Part shown: positions 26,043 through 34,423 of the stretch, in pieces
How positions within the stretch are numbered: the stretch's first letter is position 1
How the letters are laid out: every line of letters starts with the position of its first letter
Source: Mesorhizobium comanense
GTDB taxonomy: Bacteria; Pseudomonadota; Alphaproteobacteria; Rhizobiales; Rhizobiaceae
Direction: 5' to 3'
Length of the DNA: 64,000 nt
Assembly: GCF_005503535.1 (NCBI RefSeq)
Contig: NZ_SCNN01000026.1
Location: forward strand, 1 to 64,000
The notes under the pieces: generated by a model
What the model was told of the DNA's origin: nothing
Databases searched by the model: none
Seen by the model: only the letters and a program-made list of their open reading frames with translations
Translations under genes and position numbers: made by a program

Positions 26043-27908
26043 TCACCCGAACGTAAACGCAAACGCCTGCGCGCCGGGGTCGAGGAAACGGATCTCGAAC
26101 AGCCGGTCGCTGACGGCGCCGCTCTGGCGCACCAGCTGGTAGAGGCGCTGGCCCGATACCGTGCCGTTGCCGTCGGCATCGATATCGGTGCCGTGATCCT
26201 CGCCCGGCGGCTTGCCGTCGACGGTGACCTTGAAGCGCACCGGCTTGCCGTCGGCCGAGGGTCCCAGCACCAGATGCAGGTCGCGGGCATGGAAGCGGTA
26301 GGCGATGCCGCCGCCGGGCTGGTTCAGCAGCGCGTTCTCCTTGGCAATCGTCCAGTTGCCGTCAAGGCCCCATTGATTGAGCTGCGGCGAGCCGGCGGCA
26401 TAGACATGGCCGGCGTCCCGCACCGCGCCGCCGGGCGAGACGAAGTTCTCCGCCCTGCCATAGCCGACATAGGTTTCGGGCGAGCGCATGTCGGCCTCGG
26501 CGGCGGCTGCCTCCGCGCCGGTGGCGCTGACCTTGACGATGTCGCCCGCCACCTTGGTGTTGCCGGCCTCGGCCAGCAACTGCTGGATGATGCGTTCCGA
26601 CCCGTCATAATCGCCTTCGCCGAAATGGTGATGGCGAATCTGCCCCCTGGCGTCGATGAAGTAGTGCGCCGGCCAGTACTGGTTGTTGAAGGCGCGCCAG
26701 ATGGCGTAATTGTTGTCGATGGCGACGGGGTAGTTCACCTTGAGGTCGGATACCGCGCCCCTGACATTGCCGACCACTTTCTCGAAGGCGAACTCGGGCG
26801 CGTGCACGCCGATCACCACCAGTCCCTGATCCCGGTACTTCTCGGCCCAGGCTTTGACGTAGGGGATGGCGCGCAGGCAGTTGATGCAGGAATAGGTCCA
26901 GAAGTCGACCAGCACCACCTTGCCCCGGAGAGTTTCGGCGGTCAGCGGCGGCGAATTCAGCCACTCCACCGCGCCGTCGAGCGACGGCAGGGCACCCTCG
27001 ACCGGCAGGTCCATGGCCGGCTGCGCCGGCTTGCCAGTCATCGCCATCGATGGGGCCATTGCAGGCGCGCCGGTCATCGCCATGGTGGCTGGCGCCATGG
27101 CCGGTGAATTGTCGGACTTGATCGCCGGTTCGCCGCTCTTCATGGCGACGCCGGCCATGGCGGATTGATCGTTCCTGGCGGCGTTGAACTTGTCGAGCAG
27201 GCCCTGTTCGAGTGACGAGGTGCTGGCGAGCGAAACCTGGGTGAGGAAGCCGGTGTCCAGCCCGAGCGCTATTGCCGCGACCGCGGCCAGCACCAGCACG
27301 CCCAGCCCCCGGCGCACCCATTCGCCGACGCCGAGCGAGCGCTTCATGGCGGCAAAGACGCGGCCGCCGACCAGCAGCGCCAGCGCCAGCGAGGTGGCCG
27401 CGCCCAGCGCGTAGGCCAGCAGCAGAAGCGAGGTGCCGACATTGGCGCCCTGCAAGGCCGCGCCTGTCAGGATCAGGCCAAGCACGGGGCCGGCGCAAGG
27501 CGCCCACAGCAGGCCGGTGGCGACGCCCAGCAGCAACGAGGGCAGCACGCCGGAGCCGCCGCTGGCGGCGCTGCGGTCCGCCGACATTGACAGCCTCGCG
27601 CCGAGATCGACCAGCGGCCGCGTCAGCCGCTCGGAAAGGCCGGGCAGCAGCAGCGCGACGCCGAACAGCGCCAGCAGCGCGATCGCCGCGACGCGGCCAT
27701 ACTGGTTGGCCTGCACTGCCCAGCCGCCACCTACGGCGGCCAGCGTCGCCACCAGCGCGAAGGTGGCGGCCATGCCGGCCAGCATCGGCAGGCCGCTCCT
27801 GACGAACGGCTTGTCGGCGCGGGCGAAGACGAAGGGCAGGACCGGCAGGATGCAGGGGCTGACGATGGTCAGCACACCGCCGAGATAAGCGAGCAGGAAC
27901 AGGATCAT
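26043..27908 (-). CDS. DipZ-type protein: CcdA membrane domain fused to thioredoxin-like domain
   Basis: 621 residues. Residues 1-220 are CcdA/DsbD-like transmembrane helices with the paired cysteine motifs SPCILP (Cys19) and APCAGP (Cys138), which carry electrons across the membrane. Residues about 250-300 form a Met/Ala/Pro-rich linker with nine Met. Residues about 305-440 are a TlpA/redoxin domain with the active site CINC (Cys341, Cys344). The C-terminal part (about 470-621) is the beta-rich module found in DipZ. The protein should pass reducing power to periplasmic disulfides. Single gene. Confidence 0.9.
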   Translation of the reverse strand: MILFLLAYLGGVLTIVSPCILPVLPFVFARADKPFVRSGLPMLAGMAATFALVATLAAVGGGWAVQANQYGRVAAIALLALFGVALLLPGLSERLTRPLVDLGARLSMSADRSAASGGSGVLPSLLLGVATGLLWAPCAGPVLGLILTGAALQGANVGTSLLLLAYALGAATSLALALLVGGRVFAAMKRSLGVGEWVRRGLGVLVLAAVAAIALGLDTGFLTQVSLASTSSLEQGLLDKFNAARNDQSAMAGVAMKSGEPAIKSDNSPAMAPATMAMTGAPAMAPSMAMTGKPAQPAMDLPVEGALPSLDGAVEWLNSPPLTAETLRGKVVLVDFWTYSCINCLRAIPYVKAWAEKYRDQGLVVIGVHAPEFAFEKVVGNVRGAVSDLKVNYPVAIDNNYAIWRAFNNQYWPAHYFIDARGQIRHHHFGEGDYDGSERIIQQLLAEAGNTKVAGDIVKVSATGAEAAAAEADMRSPETYVGYGRAENFVSPGGAVRDAGHVYAAGSPQLNQWGLDGNWTIAKENALLNQPGGGIAYRFHARDLHLVLGPSADGKPVRFKVTVDGKPPGEDHGTDIDADGNGTVSGQRLYQLVRQSGAVSDRLFEIRFLDPGAQAFAFTFG

Positions 27909-28112
27909 GGTGACGGCTTCCCAGTGTCGGTTGCGGCCGGATTGAACATTCGCTCAAGACGACATACAGAGCCATACGAAGGCAAACGCTATTTTGTTAC
28001 GGATATAACGACGATCACGCGCAGTTGAAGCTCATGGCGGAACCGCGGCTGTGCACGGGTTCTGCCGATGGCTTCAGACACGGCTTCGTTCGAAGGCAAA
28101 AGGGGTAAAAGA

Positions 28113-28803
28113 ATGGCTCCAGCGAAGAAGCCGGTGATGATGATCTACGCGGCCGGCAGCCTGCGCCATGTGCTGCCGTCGCTCGTCTCGGCGTTTCATG
28201 CTGTCACGGGCGTCACCGCCGAAACCCGCCTCGGCCCCGCCGGTCTGCTGCGCGAGCGTATAGAGGCAGGGGAGCGGCCCGATATCTTCCTGTCGGCGAG
28301 CTTTGCGCATCCGGCGCGGCTTGCCGAGCAGGGGCTGGCGCGGCCGGCGGTGGTGTTCGCCCGCAATGCCATGGCCGCCGCCGTTCGGCGCGATGCCTCG
28401 ATCACCGGGCGATTACGCCTGGGCGATCTTCCGGCGCATCGAGGCGGTCAGGCCGGGCGCCTTCGCGCTGCTCGACGCCAAGGCGCAGAAGCTGGTGGGC
28501 GGTTCGGAGGCGCAGAACATGCCCGGCCGCTACGATCCGATCGCGGCGGCGCTGGCCGCCGGCACGGCACATGTTTTCCTCGGCTACCGCACGGGGTTGA
28601 CGGGTCTGGTGAAGGAAACCGGCGGTCTTCAGATCGTGGAGATACCGGCAGCGGTCAATGTCGTGCCGGAATACGGGCTGGCGACGCTGGCGCAGAGTTC
28701 GCCGGCCGCGATGGCCTTCGCGCTGTTCGTCATGTCGGCCGCCGGGCAGGGCATCCTGCGCGATTTCGGCTTCCGGCCGGTGGCGTTGCCGGAAGGGATG
28801 TGA
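28113..28803 (+). pseudogene. ModA-like oxyanion-binding protein gene, internal deletion and frameshift
   Basis: The first part, from ATG 28113 (AGGGG upstream), encodes IYAAGSLRHVLPSLVSAFHA through to MAAAVRRDASIT, a ModA-like fold. At about 28405-28411 the coherent frame jumps by one: GDYAWAIFRRIEAVRPGAFA continues in the next frame to the stop at 28803. Family members have roughly twenty extra residues here, including the STP...ADPSG anion-binding loop, which is absent. So a deletion of non-multiple-of-three length is the likely lesion. It lies upstream of an ABC uptake operon, suggesting the two once worked together. Confidence 0.75.
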
Positions 28804-28817
28804 GCGTGGCATCTCTT

Positions 28818-28973
28818 CCTTCTCCCCTTGTGGGAGAAGGTGGCCTCGCGCAGCGAGGTCGGATGAGGGGTGTTCCAGCGGAGTGAGACGATAGCGTTCC
28901 CTGGAACACCCCTCATCCGTCTCGGCGCTGTGCGCCGATCCACCTTCTCCCACAAGGGGAGAAGGGAGGCAGC
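28818..28973. repeat. Mosaic repeat family D (large inverted repeat)
   Basis: CTTCTCCCCTTGTGGGAGAA near the left end pairs with TTCTCCCACAAGGGGAGAAG at the right end. Inner arms GGATGAGGGGTGTTCCA and its near-inverse surround the centre. It separates the broken ModA-like gene from the binding-protein gene. Confidence 0.85.
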
Positions 28974-29060
28974 GCGCGATCGCCTGCCGGGGTGAGCTTG
29001 CCGCCTCAGGTCTCGCGCTATATGCATTGAAACATACCGATTGCGTCCGGGAGGTTTCCA

Positions 29061-30110
29061 ATGATTTTGCGTCGCGGCTCGATGCTCGCCCTTGCCCTGA
29101 TCTCCTCGCTCATGGCCTTCGCGCCGGCGATGGCGCGCACGGTCACCGATCAGCTGAACCGCACGGTGACGGTGCCCGACAAGGTCGAGCGCATCGTCGT
29201 GCTGCAGCACCAGACGCTCGACATTCTGGTCGAGCTCGGCGCGGCCGACAAAATCGTCGGCGTGCTGCGCACCTGGCCGAAGCTCATTCCCGGCCTCGAC
29301 AAATACGCGCCGCAACTGACCGGCCTGCCGATGCCCGGCGATCTGTCGACCGCCAATGTCGAGGAGGTGCTGAAGCTCAAGCCCGACGTCGTCTTCGTCA
29401 CCAATTACGCGCCGCCGGCGATGATCGAGCAGATGTCCCAGGCCGGGCTGCCGGTGGTGGCGATCTCGCTGTCGAAAGGCGAGGGGGTCGAGGCGCCGAA
29501 GCTCAACCCGACCTTCGCCGATGACGACGTCGCCTATGCCGAAGGGCTGAAGATCGGCGTGCGTCTGATCGGCGACATCGTGGGGAAACGCGAGCGGGCC
29601 GATGCGCTGCTGGATTACGCCTTCGCGCAGCGCAAGCAGGTGGAGGACCGCGTCGCTTCCATTCCCGACGCCGAGCGCGTCAGGCTCTACATGGCCAATC
29701 CCGAGATGAACACCTATGGTTCGGGCAAATACACCGGCGTTATCATGAAGCGCTCCGGCGGCATCAATGTCGCGGCCGGTGTGCGCGGCGCGACCAAGGT
29801 GTCGATGGAGGACGTGCTGGCCTGGAACCCGCAGGTGATCTTCGTGCAGGACCGCTATGCGCCGGTGGCCGACGAGATCAGGAAGGGCGCCGCCTGGCAG
29901 CATGTCGACGCGGTCGAGAACAAGCGCATCTACATCACGCCCGAATATGTGAAACCCTGGGGCTATCCGCTGCCGGAAGCGCTGGCGCTCGGCGAATTGT
30001 GGATGGCCAAGAAGCTCTACCCCGAGCGCTTCGCCGATATCGACATGCAGAAGCAGGCCGATGCGTATTATCGCCAGTTTTACGGGCAGGCGTATACGGG
30101 GCCGAATTGA
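29061..30110 (+). CDS. Periplasmic binding protein of a FecBCD-type ABC importer
   Basis: 349 residues. A signal peptide (about 1-25, ending APAMA) is followed by a helical-backbone (class III) binding protein fold: VTDQLNRTVTVPDKVERIVV, VGVLRTWPKLIPGL, VEEVLKLKPDVVFV and the C-terminal lobe VSMEDVLAWNPQVIF. Such proteins bind iron-siderophore, haem, cobalamin, or molybdate/tungstate (as in the MolBCA system). With the FecCD-like permease and ATPase downstream it makes a complete importer, though a mosaic repeat separates it from the permease gene. Confidence 0.88.
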   Translation: MILRRGSMLALALISSLMAFAPAMARTVTDQLNRTVTVPDKVERIVVLQHQTLDILVELGAADKIVGVLRTWPKLIPGLDKYAPQLTGLPMPGDLSTANVEEVLKLKPDVVFVTNYAPPAMIEQMSQAGLPVVAISLSKGEGVEAPKLNPTFADDDVAYAEGLKIGVRLIGDIVGKRERADALLDYAFAQRKQVEDRVASIPDAERVRLYMANPEMNTYGSGKYTGVIMKRSGGINVAAGVRGATKVSMEDVLAWNPQVIFVQDRYAPVADEIRKGAAWQHVDAVENKRIYITPEYVKPWGYPLPEALALGELWMAKKLYPERFADIDMQKQADAYYRQFYGQAYTGPN

Positions 30111-30132
30111 GGGCCGGGGTATCAGGACTTGG

Positions 30133-30350
30133 GTTCCTCGCCCCACGCAGTGGGGAGAGGTGGCTCGGGCGCAGCCCGAGACGGAGAGGGGAGCAACGTC
30201 CGTGAAGCCAAAGCCGGCTCAAAACAAGACGCATGATGAGAAGCGGGTTGCGCGTCAGTTAACAGGCAAATCTTGACCGTCGCGCTGCCCCCTCTCCGTC
30301 TCGGGCTTCGCCCGATCCACCTCTCCCCCGCTTCGCGGGGGCGAGGAACC
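30133..30350. repeat. Mosaic repeat family E (large inverted repeat)
   Basis: Left arm TTCCTCGCCCCACGC...CCGAGACGGAGAGGGG and right arm CCCCTCTCCGTCTCGGGCTT...GGGGGCGAGGAA are imperfect inverses. It lies inside the ABC importer operon, between the binding-protein and permease genes, and could affect relative transcript levels as such hairpins do elsewhere. Confidence 0.8.
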
Positions 30351-30413
30351 GCCAATCGCGAAGCTCGCCATTCAAGAAAGTTGTGCCCAGCCACCACGTG
30401 CAGGCGCTAGCCC

Positions 30414-31430
30414 ATGCGCACATCCGTCACCCGCAGCCTTGCAACCATCCTGCTCGTCGCGCTGCCCATCATCCTCTTTCTCATCTCCTTCCTGCTCGGC
30501 CGCTATCCCGTCGAACCGCTCACCGTCATCAAGGTGATCGCGGCGCAATTTCTGCCGATCGCGCAGGACTGGCCGCCTGTCGTGACCTCCGTGGTGCTCG
30601 ATGTGCGGCTGCCGCGCGTGCTTGCCGCCATGGTGGTCGGCGGCGGGCTGGCGGTCGCCGGCGCCTGCTATCAGGGCGTGTTCCGCAATCCGCTGGTCTC
30701 GCCCTTCACGCTGGGCGTCTCGGCGGGCGCCGGCTTTGGGGCGGCGGTGGCGATCCTGCTGTTCGGCGAGCGCTACGCCACGCAGGCCTGCGCCTTCGCC
30801 TTCGGCCTGCTGGCGGTGGCGATGTGCTTTGCCATGAACCGCTTCTTCCGGCTGAACTCGACCATCGCGCTGGTGCTGGGCGGCGTTATCGTCGGCTCGC
30901 TGTTCACGGCGCTGCTGTCGCTGCTCAAATATGTCGCCGATCCCAATTCCAAGCTGCCGGTCATCGAATTCTGGCTGCTCGGCTCGCTGTCTTCCGTCAC
31001 CACGGCGGACCTCGTGCCAGTGATCGTCGTCACGGTGCCTTGCGTCGCCGGCCTGCTGGCGCTGCGCTGGCGGCTCAACGTGCTGGCGATGGGCGACGAG
31101 CAGGCGCGCATCATGGGCGTCGAGGTGGCGCGGCTGCGGCTGGCGATGATCCTGCTGTCGACGCTGATCGCGGCGTCGGCCGTGTCGATCAGCGGCATCA
31201 TCGGCTGGGTCGGGCTGGTCATCCCGCATTTCGCGCGCATCCTGGTCGGGCCGGATTTCCGGCGGCTCTTGCCGGCCACGCTGTCGCTCGGCGCCTGTTA
31301 CCTCCTGATCATCGACGATGTCGCCCGCACGGTCACCGCGGCGGAAATACCGCTCGGCATCCTGACGGCGATCGTCGGCGCGCCGGTGTTCATGCTGCTG
31401 CTGGGGCGCGGCAGGCTGGGCTGGGCGTGA
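30414..31430 (+). CDS. FecCD/BtuC-type ABC transporter permease
   Basis: 338 residues with about nine or ten transmembrane helices. Family signatures: LPRVLAAMVVGGGLAVAGACYQGVFRNPLVSPFTLG, here split into recognisable blocks near residues 63-100, and the ATPase-contact region LGACYLLIIDDVARTVTAAE with PLGILTAIVGAPVF at the C-terminus. It forms the membrane channel of the importer. It ends 4 bases before the ATPase start. Confidence 0.92.
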   Translation: MRTSVTRSLATILLVALPIILFLISFLLGRYPVEPLTVIKVIAAQFLPIAQDWPPVVTSVVLDVRLPRVLAAMVVGGGLAVAGACYQGVFRNPLVSPFTLGVSAGAGFGAAVAILLFGERYATQACAFAFGLLAVAMCFAMNRFFRLNSTIALVLGGVIVGSLFTALLSLLKYVADPNSKLPVIEFWLLGSLSSVTTADLVPVIVVTVPCVAGLLALRWRLNVLAMGDEQARIMGVEVARLRLAMILLSTLIAASAVSISGIIGWVGLVIPHFARILVGPDFRRLLPATLSLGACYLLIIDDVARTVTAAEIPLGILTAIVGAPVFMLLLGRGRLGWA

Positions 31431-31434
31431 AGGG

Positions 31435-32214
31435 ATGATCCTCGCAGCCGCCAATCTGGCCTTCTCCTATCCCGGACGCGCCAGTCCGGTGTTTTCGGGC
31501 GTCAGTCTCGACATCGCCGCAGGCGAGGTGGTCTGCGTGCTGGGGCCGAACGGCGTCGGCAAGTCGACGCTGCTGCGCTGCCTCGCCGGGCTTTCCGCGC
31601 CGGGCGCCGGTTCGGTGCTGCTGGAGGGCCAGCCGATCGCTTCCTTGTCGCGCGCGGCGGTGGCGCGGCTGCTGGCGCTCGTGCCGCAGAGCTACGAGAC
31701 GGTGTTCGCCTTTTCGGTGCGCACGGTGGTTGAGATGGGGCGGGCGCCGCATCTCGGCCTGTTCGACGCGCCGGGCGAGGAGGCGGCGCGGATGACCGAG
31801 GACGCGCTCAAAACGCTCGGCATCGGCCATCTCATCGACGCCGCCTATTCGGAGATCAGCGGCGGCGAGCGGCAGCTGGTGCAGATCGCGCGCGTGCTGG
31901 TGCAGGCGCCCCGGCTGATGATCCTTGACGAGCCGACCGCGCATCTCGATTTCGCCAACCAGGCGCGCTTCCTTTCGCTGGTGCGCCGGCTCGCGGCAAG
32001 CGGGCTCGCTGTCATCCTCACCACGCACGCGCCCGACCATGCCTATGCGCTGGCCGACCGCACGCTGGTGATGTCGCCGCACCAGCCGCCGGTGCTGGGG
32101 GCCACGGGAGAGATCCTGACGGAGACGGTTCTGTCCGGTGCCTATGGCGTGCCGATCCGGCTGATCCGCTCGGGCGGGCACGTCGCCTGCGTGGCCGAGC
32201 TGGACGCCCAGTAA
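31435..32214 (+). CDS. ABC transporter ATP-binding protein (FecE-like)
   Basis: 259 residues. Walker A GPNGVGKST (near residue 38), signature SGGERQLVQIARVL, Walker B LMILDEPTAHLD and H-loop TTHAPDHA are all intact. It pairs with the FecCD permease immediately upstream. Iron or molybdate/tungstate class import is the main possibility; the ModA-like remnant next door slightly favours an oxyanion, but this is inference. Confidence 0.92.
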   Translation: MILAAANLAFSYPGRASPVFSGVSLDIAAGEVVCVLGPNGVGKSTLLRCLAGLSAPGAGSVLLEGQPIASLSRAAVARLLALVPQSYETVFAFSVRTVVEMGRAPHLGLFDAPGEEAARMTEDALKTLGIGHLIDAAYSEISGGERQLVQIARVLVQAPRLMILDEPTAHLDFANQARFLSLVRRLAASGLAVILTTHAPDHAYALADRTLVMSPHQPPVLGATGEILTETVLSGAYGVPIRLIRSGGHVACVAELDAQ

Positions 32215-32338
32215 ACCTTGCCGGCATCGACTGGCTTGCATGATTTCGTCGTCAGGCCGACTTGCGCGGCTCAAGGATTTGTCTGATCAAGCCTTTATGA
32301 GCACAGCAACCGGCAGTCGTGATCCTGGTATTGTCTGC

Positions 32339-34423
32339 ATGATGTTTCATCGATACCGGAGCGGGCATGCGCAGCGGGCCTTGAGCAGCGTTGCCATGCT
32401 GCTCGCACTTGCCGTTCCCGCTCTGGCCGCCGGCCCTCTGGAGGATTGCGGCAACGACAAGCTGACCGCGCCCAACCGCATCGTCGCCTGCACCAATGTG
32501 TTGGAGGACAAGGCCGCTTCGGCGAGCGACCAGGCGCTCGCCTATTTCAACCGCGCCAACGCGTTGGACACGACCGGCGAGTATGACCGCGCCATCGCCG
32601 ATTACGACAAGGCCATCGCCTTCGATCCCAAGGATGCCGACGCCTTCAACAATCGCGGCCTCGCCTGGGACCACAAGGGCGACTACGACCGTGCGTTCGC
32701 CGATTACGGCAAGGCGATCGAGCTCAACCCGAGGCTTGGCATCGCCTATGGCAACCGGGGCGTGATCTGGAACAGCCAGAAGCGAGACTACGACAAGGCA
32801 ATCGCCGATTTCGACAAGGCAATCGGCCTCGAGCCGGAAAACAACAGTCTCTACAATCTTCGTGGCAACGCCTATCTGCGCAAGGGCGACTACGACAGCG
32901 CCATCACCAGCTACAGCCAGGCGATCTTTCTCGACCCCGAGGATCCCGACCAGTATTTCAATCTCGGCCTGGCCTGGACCTCCAAGGGCAATCCGGAGCG
33001 CGCCATCGCCGATTACAGCCAGGCGATCAGCCTCGATGCGAACCATGTCCATGCCTATCGATGGCGCGCTGACGCCTGGATGAAACTGGGCGACACCGAC
33101 CGGGCGCTGTCGGACTACAGCGAGGCGATAAGGCTCGATCCCACCGATGGCGAGACCTTGCGCGACCGCGCCGACATCTGGCGTGGCAGGAAGGACTACG
33201 ACCGCGCGATTGCCGACTATGCCCAGGCGATCACCGTCAACGCGAACGACGCGGTGGCTTACAACAATCGCGGCTGGACCTGGTCGCTCAAGAACGACCC
33301 CGACCATGCCCTGGCGGATTTCAACATGGCGATCGGCATCGATCCGAATTACGCCAGGGCCTACGACAATCGCGGCCTGATCTGGGCCGACAAGGGTGAC
33401 TACGACCGGGCCATCGCGGACTATGAGCAGGCCATCGTCCTCACGCCGGGAGATGCCTGGGTCTACAATGACAGAGGCCGGGCCTGGGCAGCCAAGAACG
33501 ACTTCATCCGCGCCATCTCGGATTTCAACGTCGCCATAATGATCAAGCCCGACATGGCCATTGCGTTCAGGAACAGGGGCTGGGTGTTCAGCCGCGAGGC
33601 GCACTATGACAGCGCCATCGCGGACTATGATCAGGCCATCAAGCTCGCCCCGCGCGATACGTTGGCCCTCAGGAACCGGGGCTGGGTGTTTGCCCGCAAA
33701 GGCCAGTATGACCGCTCGATCGCCGACTATGATCAGGCTATCTCGGTCGATCCCGGCTATGCCGGAGCCTATAGCGGCAGGGGCCGCGTCTTTATCTACA
33801 AAGCCGACTACGACCGCGCCGTGGCGGATTGCAGCCAGGCCATCAGCCTCGATGCAAAGGACGTGTCCGCCTTTGCATGCCGCGGTCTGGCGCGGGTGTA
33901 CAAGGCGGACTACGATCAGGCCCTGGCCGACTATGACGAGGTGGTGCGGCTCGATCCCCGCGATGCCGGCGCCTATGGCGACCGTGGGCTGCTGGGCTTC
34001 TATACGGGCTCGCTGAAAAAAGCGCAGGCCGACTTCGAACAGGCGTTCGGGGTCAATCCCGACGGTCGCTACAACGCCTATTACGCCATGTGGCTCGATA
34101 TAGCGCGACGGCACGACGGGCTGCCGAGCGTTTTGGGCAATGCCAGGCTGGATGTCACGAAATGGCCGGCGCCCGTGGTCAGCCTGTTCCTCGGCCGGCA
34201 AGGCCCCGAAGCCACGCTGGCCGCCGCCGACGATCCCGACGCCACGACGAAAAACGAGCATCTGTGCGAGGCGCGCGTGTTCGTCGCGGAGTTCCTGCGG
34301 CTGCAGCATCGCGACGCCGAAGCCGTGGATCTCTACCGGCTCGCCCTGCGCGACTGCCCGCGCGCCTTCACCGAATACACGGCGGCTTTCATGGCCCTGC
34401 GAGCCATGGGCAAGACGCCGTGA
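32339..34423 (+). CDS. Exported protein with 15 TPR repeats
   Basis: 694 residues if started at the ATG pair at 32339 (upstream ATG at 32240 also in frame). A signal peptide (ending AVPALAA) leads to a short Cys-containing segment (EDCGNDK...VACTN) and then fifteen near-identical 34-residue TPR units of the type AYNNRGLAWxxKGDYDRAIA. The last 110 residues form a distinct domain (MWLDIARRH, KWPAPVVSLFLG, LCEARVFVAEF, LRDCPRAF) seen in NlpI-like rhizobial proteins. Probably a periplasmic scaffold. Its stop overlaps the next paralogue. Confidence 0.82.
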   Translation: MMFHRYRSGHAQRALSSVAMLLALAVPALAAGPLEDCGNDKLTAPNRIVACTNVLEDKAASASDQALAYFNRANALDTTGEYDRAIADYDKAIAFDPKDADAFNNRGLAWDHKGDYDRAFADYGKAIELNPRLGIAYGNRGVIWNSQKRDYDKAIADFDKAIGLEPENNSLYNLRGNAYLRKGDYDSAITSYSQAIFLDPEDPDQYFNLGLAWTSKGNPERAIADYSQAISLDANHVHAYRWRADAWMKLGDTDRALSDYSEAIRLDPTDGETLRDRADIWRGRKDYDRAIADYAQAITVNANDAVAYNNRGWTWSLKNDPDHALADFNMAIGIDPNYARAYDNRGLIWADKGDYDRAIADYEQAIVLTPGDAWVYNDRGRAWAAKNDFIRAISDFNVAIMIKPDMAIAFRNRGWVFSREAHYDSAIADYDQAIKLAPRDTLALRNRGWVFARKGQYDRSIADYDQAISVDPGYAGAYSGRGRVFIYKADYDRAVADCSQAISLDAKDVSAFACRGLARVYKADYDQALADYDEVVRLDPRDAGAYGDRGLLGFYTGSLKKAQADFEQAFGVNPDGRYNAYYAMWLDIARRHDGLPSVLGNARLDVTKWPAPVVSLFLGRQGPEATLAAADDPDATTKNEHLCEARVFVAEFLRLQHRDAEAVDLYRLALRDCPRAFTEYTAAFMALRAMGKTP

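Noticed and set aside
28818..30350. Possible insertion sequence or composite transposon formed by the two large inverted repeats around the binding-protein gene
   Set aside because: The two elements belong to different repeat families, there is no transposase, and I see no target-site duplication.
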